Assembly: GCA_050261515.1 (NCBI GenBank)
Contig: JBLNDJ010000018.1
Span: 1 to 64,000 of the forward strand
DNA from: JBLNDJ01 sp050261515
Lineage (GTDB): Bacteria; Acidobacteriota; Terriglobia; Bryobacterales; Bryobacteraceae
Reading direction: 5' to 3'
Length of the DNA stretch: 64,000 nucleotides
The notes under the pieces are model-generated. The model saw nothing but the letters and a program-made list of their open reading frames with translations. It had not been told where the DNA came from and did not search any database. Below are positions 25,811 through 34,676 of this stretch, one piece after another. A program made the translations under genes and the position numbers. Every line of letters begins with the position of its first letter. Within the stretch, counting starts at the first letter, position 1.

Positions 25811-26709
25811 GGCGCGGTGTAGTAGCCGGGGCGCGTCCGCACCGAAAGCTTGCCGAGGCCCGGCGCCGCCGCGGTTACCTGGATGCGCCGGTATTCGCCG
25901 GTCCGCTCGTGCGCCGCCGGAACATAGACCAGCGTGTACTGGTTCCGCAGGTCGCCCGCGATGTGCTCGGCGATCCCCTTCAACTCGGTAGTGTCGCGAG
26001 GCAAATACACCTCCGCCCCGGTCGCCTTCGCCAGCTTCTTGAGAACCCCCGGGTTGCGGTCGGGATCGTCCTCGGCGAACAACCCGATCGTGTATATGAG
26101 CGCGTCCGATTTCCGGGCCAGCTCGAGCACGTCCTCGAATCTGGCTCCGCTGGCATTGTCGCCGCCGTCGCTGACCAGGATGAGAGCCTTCTTGTCGCGC
26201 GAGCCGCCGGCCAGGCGCTTCAACGCCGCCGTGAGCGCGTCGTAAAGCGCCGTCTTCCCCGAGCACGGCCGGGCCAGCAGCGCATCGCGAAGCCGCGTGC
26301 TCTCATTCGTGAACGCTTCCGCATCGCCCAGCCCGAACGTCACGCTCTCATTGAAGTTGACGACGAACACCTCGTCCTCCGGATTGCTCACCCTCAGAAA
26401 GTGCAGCGCCGCCAGGACGGTATCGTTTCGCTTGGAGCGCATGCTGCCGCTGCTGTCCACCACGATCCCGATCGTGACCGGAATATCGCGGTGCGAAAAA
26501 TGCCGGATCTGCTGCGGACGGCCTTCCTCGAAGACGGCGAAGTTCTCCGCCGCGAGTCCAGGGACGAACTCCCCCTTCCGGTCCAGCACGGTCACAGGGA
26601 GAACCACGTTCTCGACGCTGGCCGAGACCCTGTACCCGCTCTCCTCAGCCTGTGGCTCCGCGAAGGACAAGCCGCAGCAGACGATTACCGGCAGCCAGCT
26701 ACCGTTCAC
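25807..26709 (-). CDS. Secreted VWA-domain protein
   Basis: 300 residues from a GTG at 26709 that overlaps the stop of the upstream gene; the frame is open further but only as Arg/Pro-rich shadow. A signal-like stretch (LPVIVCCGLSFA) precedes a von Willebrand type A domain with an intact metal site: DSSGSM, a Thr further on, and DGGDN. The sequence resembles the VWFA-related proteins common in Acidobacteriota. Middle gene of the sortase operon; a structural or adhesive partner role is inferred. Confidence 0.8.
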   Translation of the reverse strand: MNGSWLPVIVCCGLSFAEPQAEESGYRVSASVENVVLPVTVLDRKGEFVPGLAAENFAVFEEGRPQQIRHFSHRDIPVTIGIVVDSSGSMRSKRNDTVLAALHFLRVSNPEDEVFVVNFNESVTFGLGDAEAFTNESTRLRDALLARPCSGKTALYDALTAALKRLAGGSRDKKALILVSDGGDNASGARFEDVLELARKSDALIYTIGLFAEDDPDRNPGVLKKLAKATGAEVYLPRDTTELKGIAEHIAGDLRNQYTLVYVPAAHERTGEYRRIQVTAAAPGLGKLSVRTRPGYYTAP

Positions 26710-27487
26710 GGCCTGAGAGCCCGCGCGCTGTGAGCGCCAACGCCAGCGACAGCAATCCTCCAAGCCCCACCAGCGGATACGGGCTGGCTGTACGCGGCAG
26801 GCTTTCGGCCGCGCCGGTCTGCGGTGCCGGTTGGGTCTGCGCCTGCTGTTGCATGTTGGGCTCTGGGTTCGAAGGAGCGGGGCTGGGAGCCGCCGGCGCG
26901 GGCTGGCTCTGAGCCTCTGTCGTGGAACTCGGGGCGCTCTGCTCGCTGGCCGGCGGAGGCGCGGCGTGGGCGGTGGTCTCGGGCGCCGCCGGTTGCGTGG
27001 CGGTCGCGGCATTCTGGGGCGCCGTCTGCGTGATTTCTCCCTTCTCCGAAGCGACGGTCGGCACGTTCTCATGATTGGCGTTCGCCACGATCGCCGCTTC
27101 GTCTTGCGCGTAGGCGAATTCCTGACCGAAATTGTCGCCCGGGTAGAACCACGCCCTCAGCGCGTGCGGCTGCCCGGCGGGCATTTCCCAGAACGAAAAC
27201 TGCGTCTGCCCGGTTGGCTGAAGCCGGTAATTCGGAATCGCAATGATCGTCGTCTCCAGCTTCGATTCGTCCTCGTTGAAAATCTGGACAATGTGGCGAT
27301 CCGCCCGTAACTCCGCCAGCTTCATGACGTACTTGCCCGGCTGGAGAACCTTGCCCGGCACGGCCAGCGGCTCGTTTACCGTCAGGATAGTCCGCTTGTC
27401 CCACTCGTCCGCCCTGCTGCTGGGCAGCAGCGCCACCGCAAGCAGAATCAGCAAAGACGGAACGGCAAAAGCATACCTGTGGTTCAT
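26699..27487 (-). CDS. LPRTA-tailed surface protein, likely sortase substrate
   Basis: 262 residues with a Sec signal (residues 1-26), a beta-rich domain (about 30-135), a long Ala/Pro/Gln/Thr-rich linker (about 140-220), and a C-terminal sorting signal. The sorting signal is LPRTA, a hydrophobic stretch (YPLVGLGGLLSLALALTA) and a basic tail, RGLSGRER. This three-part tail is the standard sortase signal. First gene of the three-gene operon with the VWA protein and sortase. The folded domain is unrecognised. Confidence 0.8.
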   Translation of the reverse strand: MNHRYAFAVPSLLILLAVALLPSSRADEWDKRTILTVNEPLAVPGKVLQPGKYVMKLAELRADRHIVQIFNEDESKLETTIIAIPNYRLQPTGQTQFSFWEMPAGQPHALRAWFYPGDNFGQEFAYAQDEAAIVANANHENVPTVASEKGEITQTAPQNAATATQPAAPETTAHAAPPPASEQSAPSSTTEAQSQPAPAAPSPAPSNPEPNMQQQAQTQPAPQTGAAESLPRTASPYPLVGLGGLLSLALALTARGLSGRER

Positions 27488-27637
27488 GTCGTTTTCCCCC
27501 TCATGAGAGAGGCATCTGGGGTGCCAAATTCAATAGGACCGAAAATTGAACAAGTTCCAGGGGACACTCCTCCGCATAGGGGATGCAAGAATTACCTGCG
27601 GGGTGGCGAGCGTTTTCGCATAGCATAATGGAATTGC

Positions 27638-28297
27638 ATGGGCCTGCGACCGTGGTTGAGACTGACGTTTGTTGCGGCGCTCGCGGTGTGCGCCCGCGCG
27701 CAGGTCATCCAGTTTGAGTCCGGCGGGTTGAAGTATCAGACGCTGAGCAGGAAAGGTTTGACGATCATGTTCGCCCACCTGCCTGCGCACCTGCGCGACT
27801 ACCAGATCCTCCAGGTCGGGATCTCGAACGGCTCGGGCGCGCTCGTTGTTGTGCGGCCCGAGGATTTCATCTTCGAGCGCCAGGACGGAACGCGCGATTA
27901 CGCCACGCCCGCACGCACCGTCGTCGATCAGATGCTCGACCGCGCCACGCGCAACGACGTGATCCGGCTGATCTCGACGTATGAGAACACGCTGAACGGC
28001 GTGACGCGCTTCCGCTCGACGAACGGGTACGAAGCCCGGCGGCAGAGCTTTCTCGCCGAGTCCGGCTCGGCACGCCTGCGGGCAGCCGCGGCCGCCTCGG
28101 CCATCGCTTTTGTGGAGACGCGCCTGAAGCCGGGCGAGTCCACCGACGGCGCAGTCTTTTTCTACACCGCGGGCAAGCCGCTCGGCCCTGGCCGCCTGCT
28201 GGCGCGAGCCTCCGGTCAGATGTTCGAATTCGAAGCCGAACCGGCGCCTTCAACCAAGACGCTCCAGCAGCGCCCGCAGGAGCCCGCGGGCCCCTGA
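27638..28297 (+). CDS. Secreted protein of unknown function
   Basis: 219 residues with a Sec signal ending near CARAQ (residues 1-21). The mature part includes ISNGSGALVVVRPEDFIFERQDG, suggesting a beta-sandwich (DUF4352-like or similar), followed by an Ala-rich helix and a flexible tail. I do not recognise the family. A -10-like CATAAT lies 11 bases before the start. It ends 12 bases before the next gene. Confidence 0.55.
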   Translation: MGLRPWLRLTFVAALAVCARAQVIQFESGGLKYQTLSRKGLTIMFAHLPAHLRDYQILQVGISNGSGALVVVRPEDFIFERQDGTRDYATPARTVVDQMLDRATRNDVIRLISTYENTLNGVTRFRSTNGYEARRQSFLAESGSARLRAAAAASAIAFVETRLKPGESTDGAVFFYTAGKPLGPGRLLARASGQMFEFEAEPAPSTKTLQQRPQEPAGP

Positions 28298-28309
28298 GTT
28301 TTGCCCGTG

Positions 28310-29524
28310 ATGCCTGAGCTGATCGAGCAACTTCCGCTCAACGGTCATTCACGCAAGTGCTGGGACGCCGTCGTGGTGGGCGCCGGACCGGCGGGCTCGA
28401 TTGCCGCCTACCGGCTCGCGGCCGCCGGGCATCGCGTGCTGCTGCTAGACAAAGCAGCCTTCCCGCGCGACAAAACCTGCGGAGACGCGCTTATTCCGGA
28501 TTCGCTTCACGCGCTCGATCGCCTCGGCCTGCTCGGTGAAGTGCGCCGCCTCGGGTTCCCGCTTGCTGAGGCCGCGGTCTTCAGTCCGTCGCGGATCGAA
28601 GTGCCCGTGCCCGGCGAGTACATCACGCTGAAGCGCCGCGTGCTCGATGCCGCGCTCGCCTCGTGTGCCGTCGCGCAAGGCGCTGTGTTCTGCCGCGGCG
28701 CGGTCGCCGACATCGACTCCGGCGGAGACGGGCCGCTGCGGCTCTCGATCGCGGGGTCCGGCGAGCCGTTCCGTGCGCGCGTAGCGGTGCTCGCCACGGG
28801 CAGCGAGGTCGGGCTGCTCTCACGCCTGGGCATGTTGAAGCGCGAGCAGCCGAGCGCGCTCGCCCTGCGCTGCTACGTCACCTCGCCGGTGAGGCTCGAC
28901 CGGCTCGTCATCTCCTACGACCGCTCCATCACGCCCGGCTATGCGTGGATCTTCCCGCTCGGCGGAGACGAGTACAACGTCGGCTGCGGCGTGTTCTATC
29001 GCAAGGCGCGCCACAGGCAGGTGAACCTGCGCGAGATGTTCCACCGGTTCCTGGCAGAGTTTCCCATCGCGCGCGAGATTTGGAAACACGCGTGCGCGAT
29101 CACGCCCCTGCGCGGCGCGCCGCTGCGGTGCAGCCTCACGGGCGCGCGCGTGCTCGCCGGCAACCGCATCGTAGCGATCGGCGAAACCATCGGGGCCACG
29201 TTCCCGCTCACGGGCGAGGGGATCGGCAAGGCCATGGAGACGGCCGAACTTGCCGCCAACGCGATCCACTCCATGTTGAGCACCGGTTCGCTGCGCGCGC
29301 TCAAAGAGCTTCCCTGGAGAGTGCGGGGCGAACTGCTGCCGCGTTACATCGGCTATGAGATCGGCGAGCGCTGGCTCTCCTATCCGTGGCTGAACGACTT
29401 CATCGCGTGGCGCGTGCGGCACAGCCCGTTTCTTCAGCGGCTCATCCGCGGCATCGTCGCCGAGACAGTCGATCCGCGCCGGCTGTTTTCCATTCACGGA
29501 ATGCTAGAATCGCTCTGGCGGTGA
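28310..29524 (+). CDS. Geranylgeranyl-reductase-like FAD-dependent oxidoreductase
   Basis: 404 residues from the ATG at 28310 (a TTG at 28301 and GTG at 28307 are alternatives). FAD motif VVVGAGPAGSIAAYRLAAAG, then the family motif DKTCGDALIP and later GETIGATFPLTGEGIGKAME. This is the geranylgeranyl reductase/halogenase-like group of flavoproteins acting on isoprenoids or other hydrophobic substrates. The substrate cannot be fixed. Nearby hpnE suggests isoprenoid metabolism but lies 7 kb away. Confidence 0.8.
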   Translation: MPELIEQLPLNGHSRKCWDAVVVGAGPAGSIAAYRLAAAGHRVLLLDKAAFPRDKTCGDALIPDSLHALDRLGLLGEVRRLGFPLAEAAVFSPSRIEVPVPGEYITLKRRVLDAALASCAVAQGAVFCRGAVADIDSGGDGPLRLSIAGSGEPFRARVAVLATGSEVGLLSRLGMLKREQPSALALRCYVTSPVRLDRLVISYDRSITPGYAWIFPLGGDEYNVGCGVFYRKARHRQVNLREMFHRFLAEFPIAREIWKHACAITPLRGAPLRCSLTGARVLAGNRIVAIGETIGATFPLTGEGIGKAMETAELAANAIHSMLSTGSLRALKELPWRVRGELLPRYIGYEIGERWLSYPWLNDFIAWRVRHSPFLQRLIRGIVAETVDPRRLFSIHGMLESLWR

Positions 29525-29532
29525 TCGCGCAA

Positions 29533-30747
29533 ATGAAAGCAATTTCCCTTTTTTTTGTATTGGTGTGCATTTGCGGAGCGGCGGAGATCACGGAGAAAAA
29601 CGTTCGGTTTCTCGAGTATCCCGGTTTTCCCGATGCGCATTCGACGTGGGGCTCCATCGGCTTCAGCACGGTCCACAATAAGGTGTTCATCGGCGTCACG
29701 AACCACGCCAACCGGCAGGGGATCTATGAATACGACGTCGCCAGCGGCAAGCTGACTCTTTGCGGCTTCGTCGATCAGCTCGCCAACCTCCGCGATTTCC
29801 AGTGGCAGGGCAAGGTCCACACGCAAATCGTCGAAGGGCCCGGCGGCGCGATGTACTTCGCCACCGACGGCGGCGAGAGCCGCGAGGAATACCTGATGGA
29901 GCACCCTCACGGCTACGGCGGGAGCTTCTTCTTCAAGTGGGACCCGAAGGAGCGCCGCCTCACCAATATCGGGATGGGCCTCAAGTACGACAGCATCAAG
30001 GACCTTGCGGTCGATCGCCAGAGCGGCCGGATCTTCGCGGTGTCGTATCCGCAGGTCCATCTTCTCGATTACGATCCAGCGAAGAACGATCTGCGCGACC
30101 TCGGGCGCGTGGGCAGCGACCACGTGCCGCGCGTCATCTTCACCGACTGGTGGGGCAACGCCTATTACGTGGACTGGCGCCAGCGGCTCATCAAGTTCGA
30201 GCGCGACAGCGGCAAGCTCGTGTTCGCGCGCGACGCACTCCCGGCTTTCCCCGGCACGCCCGGCGAGCGCATCGTCACCGGCATCACGGCGTATGCGACC
30301 GATCAGAAGGCGGGCGTGATTTATCTGGTCACCTACGGGTCGAAGATGCTGGCGTTTCATCCGCAGAAGACGGGCATCGGCGCGGTGGAGGACCTGGGCG
30401 GAATCTACGATGCCCCCGATGCGCCGCCTTACAGCTATTACTGTCCGAACCTCGCGCTCGGCCGCAACGGCAAGCTGTATTACTTCCTGGGCGGCCACGG
30501 AATGTACGCGGGCGGCAAGCCCGGCATCTTCCTGATGGAGTTCGACCCGCGCACGCGCGTCAAGCGGGCGGTGCTGAACTATCCGCTCTCGGCGATCAGC
30601 GAAGCGACGGGCTCCGACGTGAAGGACGCGCAAGGCAACCTTTACTTCGCGGGCCGCAGGGACGATCGCGATGCCGCCCGCAAGGGCGAATCGGGCGCGT
30701 CCCGTCCGTTCCTGATCGTATTCAACCCCGAGAAGGAGGCGAAATGA
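29533..30747 (+). CDS. Secreted beta-propeller-like protein A
   Basis: 404 residues with a short Sec signal (ISLFFVLVCICGAAE). Repeating blade-like segments recur roughly every 50 residues, for example GKVHTQIVEGPGGAMYFATD, DLAVDRQSGRIFAVSYP and NLALGRNGKLYYFLGG. The start is the ATG at 29533; a GTG at 29521 would add four residues. Its stop overlaps the next gene by ATGA, and that neighbour has the same architecture. A carbohydrate-binding or lyase role is possible but unsupported. Confidence 0.65.
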   Translation: MKAISLFFVLVCICGAAEITEKNVRFLEYPGFPDAHSTWGSIGFSTVHNKVFIGVTNHANRQGIYEYDVASGKLTLCGFVDQLANLRDFQWQGKVHTQIVEGPGGAMYFATDGGESREEYLMEHPHGYGGSFFFKWDPKERRLTNIGMGLKYDSIKDLAVDRQSGRIFAVSYPQVHLLDYDPAKNDLRDLGRVGSDHVPRVIFTDWWGNAYYVDWRQRLIKFERDSGKLVFARDALPAFPGTPGERIVTGITAYATDQKAGVIYLVTYGSKMLAFHPQKTGIGAVEDLGGIYDAPDAPPYSYYCPNLALGRNGKLYYFLGGHGMYAGGKPGIFLMEFDPRTRVKRAVLNYPLSAISEATGSDVKDAQGNLYFAGRRDDRDAARKGESGASRPFLIVFNPEKEAK

Positions 30748-31928
30748 GAACCGCGATCCGGCTGGCGATTTCGCTCGCTATGGCGGCAGCTTTCGCAACC
30801 GCCGACGCTCCGTTCTTTACGCCTGAGGGCAGCTACGCTGTCGAGGTCTCGCTGGACAACGCGCCTTACCCGCGCCTGCCCATCGGCCGCAACGCGATCA
30901 CGTCGCTCGAAGTCGTGGGCGACTACGCGATCGGCGGCACCGCGGCGTCCCCAGGCCTGAGCCCGTACCTGTTCGCGGTGTCCCTGTCGAAGCGCCGCCT
31001 CGAGATCGTGTTCCCGCTCGAGAAGGCGATCCCCGGCCAGCGAGCCATCCAGAGCGGATTCGGCCGTGGCCCGAACGGCACGCTCTATGCCGGGACGCTC
31101 CCGGACCGCAAAGGCGACAGCGGCCACATCCTCGGCGCGCGCGTTGAGGGCGGCGAGTTGGCCGTCACCGATCTCGGAGTACCGGTCGCGGGAGAAGGCG
31201 TTTTCGCGCTCGTCGCGGACCCGAAGATCGGCGCCATTTACGGAATCAGTCATCCTTCGGGCAAGTTCTTCGTCTTCCACCCCGAGACCCGGCGCGCGGA
31301 CGTTTACGAGGAGACCGCGCCCAAGCGCCGCGCCCTCCGCGAACTGAACGACCACGCGCTCACGGTGGACGATGCGCTGTCGCGCCGCCTCGTGCTGGAC
31401 CGCCAGGGCCGCGTCTACGGCAGCTATCCGGTGAACAAGCTCTTCCGCTTCGACCCCGGGCAGAAGAAAATCGAGACGCTCGCGGACGAACTCCCGGCTG
31501 TCTGGGGGCACGCCCCGCTCGGCCGCGTCGATTCCTGGGCGCTCGCGCCGGACGGCACGCTCTACGGGGGCAACGCTGCGGACGGCCAGCTTTTCCGGCT
31601 CGATCCCGCAACGGGCAAGGTCGCGAACCTCGGCAAACCGGCCGTGGCGCCGCGGCTCAAAGGCTTGGCGTTCGCGAAGGACGGATCGCTCTACGGCGTC
31701 GCCGGAGCCGCGCCCGGCGGCTACGCACACTTGTTCCGCTACGATCCCGAGCACGGCTTCACCGACCTCGGCAACCCGCGCTTCATCATGAAGGAGCCGG
31801 GCATCGAGCAGGGCATCGCCTGGAGAGGTTTCCAGATCGCGACTGTCGCGGCCACCGAAGACGGCAGCAGCATCGCGATGGGAGAGGAAGAAGCACTAAG
31901 CCAGTTGATGGTCTTCCCCGTCCGCTGA
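30744..31928 (+). CDS. Secreted beta-propeller-like protein B
   Basis: 394 residues, Sec signal RLAISLAMAAAFATADA. Blade-like repeats include GFGRGPNGTLYAGTL, SWALAPDGTLYGGNAADGQLFRLDP and GLAFAKDGSLYGVAGA. Coupled to propeller A by ATGA, so the pair may form a complex or be ancient duplicates. No catalytic motif is apparent. tRNA-Arg follows 28 bases later. Confidence 0.65.
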   Translation: MRTAIRLAISLAMAAAFATADAPFFTPEGSYAVEVSLDNAPYPRLPIGRNAITSLEVVGDYAIGGTAASPGLSPYLFAVSLSKRRLEIVFPLEKAIPGQRAIQSGFGRGPNGTLYAGTLPDRKGDSGHILGARVEGGELAVTDLGVPVAGEGVFALVADPKIGAIYGISHPSGKFFVFHPETRRADVYEETAPKRRALRELNDHALTVDDALSRRLVLDRQGRVYGSYPVNKLFRFDPGQKKIETLADELPAVWGHAPLGRVDSWALAPDGTLYGGNAADGQLFRLDPATGKVANLGKPAVAPRLKGLAFAKDGSLYGVAGAAPGGYAHLFRYDPEHGFTDLGNPRFIMKEPGIEQGIAWRGFQIATVAATEDGSSIAMGEEEALSQLMVFPVR

Positions 31929-31956
31929 CATAATAGGCACAGCCTGCAACGAAGAC

Positions 31957-32033
31957 GCGCCCGTAGCTCAGCCGGATAGAGCGACTGGCTTCGAACCAGT
32001 AGGCCGGGGGTTCGAGTCCCTCCGGGCGCGCCA
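31957..32033 (+). tRNA. tRNA-Arg(TCG)
   Basis: 77 bases including encoded CCA. Acceptor strands GCGCCCG and CGGGCGC, D arm with GCTC/GAGC, anticodon stem ACTGG/CCAGT with loop CTTCGAA giving anticodon TCG (reads CGA), T arm CGGGG TTCGAGT CCCTC. All stems pair. Confidence 0.95.
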
Positions 32034-32042
32034 TAAGCCCAT

Positions 32043-32094
32043 TGTCCGTTCCGGACACATAGGTAACAGATTGTTCCTAAGACATGGGTGACAC
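32043..32094. mobile_element. Solo IS481-type end after tRNA-Arg
   Basis: TGTCCG, CCGGACACATAGGTAACA and the inner GGTGACAC match 2272-2323 in order, spacing and orientation. No transposase follows: 32095-32229 holds no recognisable gene. As at the tRNA-Gly fragment, it starts about nine bases after the tRNA CCA. Confidence 0.55.
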
Positions 32095-32229
32095 CCGCGG
32101 ACCGGGCCTGCGGCGATGTCCCTGATACTCGCGGGGTTCATCGCGCTCGTCGCAAGCAGGCGTTTGCGGCGCAACTGAACGTCCAGCATTTATCCACCGT
32201 TTATCCGCAATCGGATATCGTTGGGATAC

Positions 32230-33459
32230 ATGCACACGAAGCTCAGAGTGCTGGTTGTCTTTCTCCTAATCTTCGCTGCCGCGGGACGCGCGCAGAAAGT
32301 TCTGTCTCTTTCCGAAGCCATCGAGACCGCCCGTTCGTCGCACCCATCGCTCCGGGCCGCCGCCAGCCGTGCGCTGGCCGCACGCGCCGGCATCACACAG
32401 GCGCGCCTGCTGCAGAATCCGCGAATGTATCTCCAGACCGAGAACTGGCGCTCCTGGAGCACGCCCGCCCTGAATGCTTCCGAACAGACCGACACCTATG
32501 CCTACCTCTCACAGCCGCTCGAAATGGGCGGCAAGCGGGCCGCACGCACAGCGCTGGCGCGAAGCGCTCAACGCCGCGCCCAGCTCGAGCGCGAACTGCT
32601 GGAACGCCAGATCGTCGCGCGCGTGAAACAAGCCTATTGGGCCGGCGCGGGGGCCGAGCGCATCCTCCGCGCCTATCTCGAGAACGTCTCCAACTTCCGG
32701 CAGATCATCGATTACCATGAAGCGCGCGTCCGCGAAGGCGCGATGGCCGAGGCGGACTTGCTGCGCGTCCGGCTGGAAGGCGAGCGGCTCGAACTCGCCG
32801 CCAATGCGGCCCGCCTCGAAGCCGAGCGCGCCCGCATCGATCTCTTCCGCGCGATGGGCCAGACCGACTTCCCCGACGTCCGCTTCGCCGACCCGCTCGA
32901 AGGCTCCGCGATCGCGCCGCGCGCTGATGCCGCAACCGCCGTCGAGGAACGCACCGAGATGAAGCTCGCGCGCGAGGCACGCGAAACGGCGGCCGCCAAC
33001 TCCACCGTTCAGCGCGCGCTCGCGTCGCAGGATGTTGACGTTCTGTTCGGCTACAAGCGCACCGCCGGATTCAATTCCGTCCTTGGCGGGATGCAATGGA
33101 ACCTGCCGCTGTTCAACCGCAACCAGGGGAACATCACGGCCGCGGACGAAACGGTGCGCTCCGCCGAATCGGAAATCGCCGCGACCGAGGCGCTCATCCG
33201 CGCCGAGGTACGCGCCGCCGATTCGGACGTGAAGATCCGCGCCGCGCAGCTCTCCGGCACGCTGCAGAAAATGCTCGCGCAGGCCAACGAATCGGCGGGC
33301 ATCGCGCTCGCCGCGTACCGCGAAGGCGGCACGGACCTGCTCCGCCTGCTCGACGCGCAACGCGTCCGCATCGAGCTCGAAACCCTGTATTATCGAAGCC
33401 TCTCGGAATACCGGCAAAGCATCGTGACGCTTGAAACGGCCATGGGGGTGAACCAGTGA
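32230..33459 (+). CDS. TolC-family outer membrane efflux protein (CzcC-like)
   Basis: 409 residues with a Sec signal (LVVFLLIFAAAGRAQ). Two outer-membrane-efflux repeats: LSLSEAIETARSSHPSLRAA begins the first, and the second half has FNRNQGNITAADETVRSAESEI. Long Ala/Glu/Arg-rich helices form the periplasmic tunnel. It is the exit duct for the pump encoded by the next two genes, overlapping the adaptor gene by ATGA-type contact at 33456. Confidence 0.88.
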   Translation: MHTKLRVLVVFLLIFAAAGRAQKVLSLSEAIETARSSHPSLRAAASRALAARAGITQARLLQNPRMYLQTENWRSWSTPALNASEQTDTYAYLSQPLEMGGKRAARTALARSAQRRAQLERELLERQIVARVKQAYWAGAGAERILRAYLENVSNFRQIIDYHEARVREGAMAEADLLRVRLEGERLELAANAARLEAERARIDLFRAMGQTDFPDVRFADPLEGSAIAPRADAATAVEERTEMKLAREARETAAANSTVQRALASQDVDVLFGYKRTAGFNSVLGGMQWNLPLFNRNQGNITAADETVRSAESEIAATEALIRAEVRAADSDVKIRAAQLSGTLQKMLAQANESAGIALAAYREGGTDLLRLLDAQRVRIELETLYYRSLSEYRQSIVTLETAMGVNQ

Positions 33460-34673
33460 GAATCGTCCTGCCTGTGGTGGCGGCGCTGCTGCTCGCCGCC
33501 TGCTCGAAACGGGAGGCGCCCGCGGGCGCGGCCGCGGCAGAGAACGCCGCGCAACCGGCGGGCGCATCGAACGTCGTCGTCCTCGCGCCCGCCGCGCAGC
33601 AACAGGCCGGAGTGCGCGTCGAAACGGCCGCGAACCGCCCGGTACCGGAAACGATCCGCGCCTCCGCGCGCCTCACCAACGACGAAAACCTCACGTGGCG
33701 CGTGGGCGCGATCACGGAGGGCCGCGTGGTGCAGGTGCTCGCCGCGCCCGGCGATTTCGTTAAAGCCGGACTCCCGCTTGCCCGTATACACAGTCACGAG
33801 GTCCACGACTCGCGCGCGCAGTATCGCAACGCGCAAACGGAGCTGATGCGCACCAACGCGAATTACCAGTACGCGCTCAAGGCGCGCGATCGCGCCCGCC
33901 GCCTCTTCGAGCTCAAGGCCGGGTCGCAGGAACAGGTGGAGCACGCCGAAGCCGAGCTGCGCAACGCCGAAGCCGCGGCCTCCACCGCACGCATCGAAGC
34001 GGACCGCACGCGCCGCCACCTGGTCGAGTTTCTCGGCGTCCCCGAAGAAGGCGGCGACGATCACCAGCCCGGCGCGGAAAGCGACGAGCGAGACCTCATC
34101 CCCGTGCGCTCCCCGGCGGCGGGCACCGTGCTCGCGCGCAACGTGACGCCCGGCACGGTCGTCACGCCCTCGAACGATCTGTTCGTTCTCTGCGACCTGT
34201 CTTCGTTGTGGGCGATCGCGGAAGTGAATCAGGACTACCTCTCGAAGCTGCGGGAGGGAATGCCCGTGCGCGTCTTCGTGCAGGCCTGGCCGGGGCAGCC
34301 ATTCGCCGGAAAGATCGGGCAGATCGGCCAATCGCTCGATCCGGCGACCCGCACCGTCAAGGTGCGAGTCGATCTGCCGAACCGCTCCGGCCGCCTCAAG
34401 CCCGAGATGTACGCCTCCGCCGAGATCGAGCTCGGCAATTCCGAGCCGGCCGTGTTCGTTCCCGAGGAAGCCACGCAGGAAGTGCGCGGGCAGAACGTCG
34501 TCTTCGTCCGTTCGGCGCCGGACCGGTTCGAGGTCCGGCCGATCGAGACCGGCCGCCGTCTCGACGGCGCGCTCGAAATCCTGCGGGGCGTGCGCGCGGG
34601 CGAGCCCGTCGCAGTCCGGGGCGCGTTCGTTCTCAAGTCGGAATACCTGAAAGCCGCGCTCTCGGGAGAATAG
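33456..34673 (+). CDS. RND periplasmic adaptor lipoprotein (CzcB/CusB-like)
   Basis: 405 residues with a lipobox LLAAC at residues 15-19, so anchored by lipid. A barrel-sandwich hybrid (WRVGAITEGRVVQVLAAPGDFVKAG), a coiled-coil hairpin (about 115-195) and a beta-barrel/C-terminal domain (LWAIAEVNQDYLSKLREGM) follow the HlyD/MFP order. It bridges the inner pump and TolC-like duct. Followed after three bases by the permease. Confidence 0.9.
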   Translation: MRIVLPVVAALLLAACSKREAPAGAAAAENAAQPAGASNVVVLAPAAQQQAGVRVETAANRPVPETIRASARLTNDENLTWRVGAITEGRVVQVLAAPGDFVKAGLPLARIHSHEVHDSRAQYRNAQTELMRTNANYQYALKARDRARRLFELKAGSQEQVEHAEAELRNAEAAASTARIEADRTRRHLVEFLGVPEEGGDDHQPGAESDERDLIPVRSPAAGTVLARNVTPGTVVTPSNDLFVLCDLSSLWAIAEVNQDYLSKLREGMPVRVFVQAWPGQPFAGKIGQIGQSLDPATRTVKVRVDLPNRSGRLKPEMYASAEIELGNSEPAVFVPEEATQEVRGQNVVFVRSAPDRFEVRPIETGRRLDGALEILRGVRAGEPVAVRGAFVLKSEYLKAALSGE

Positions 34674-34676
34674 CCA

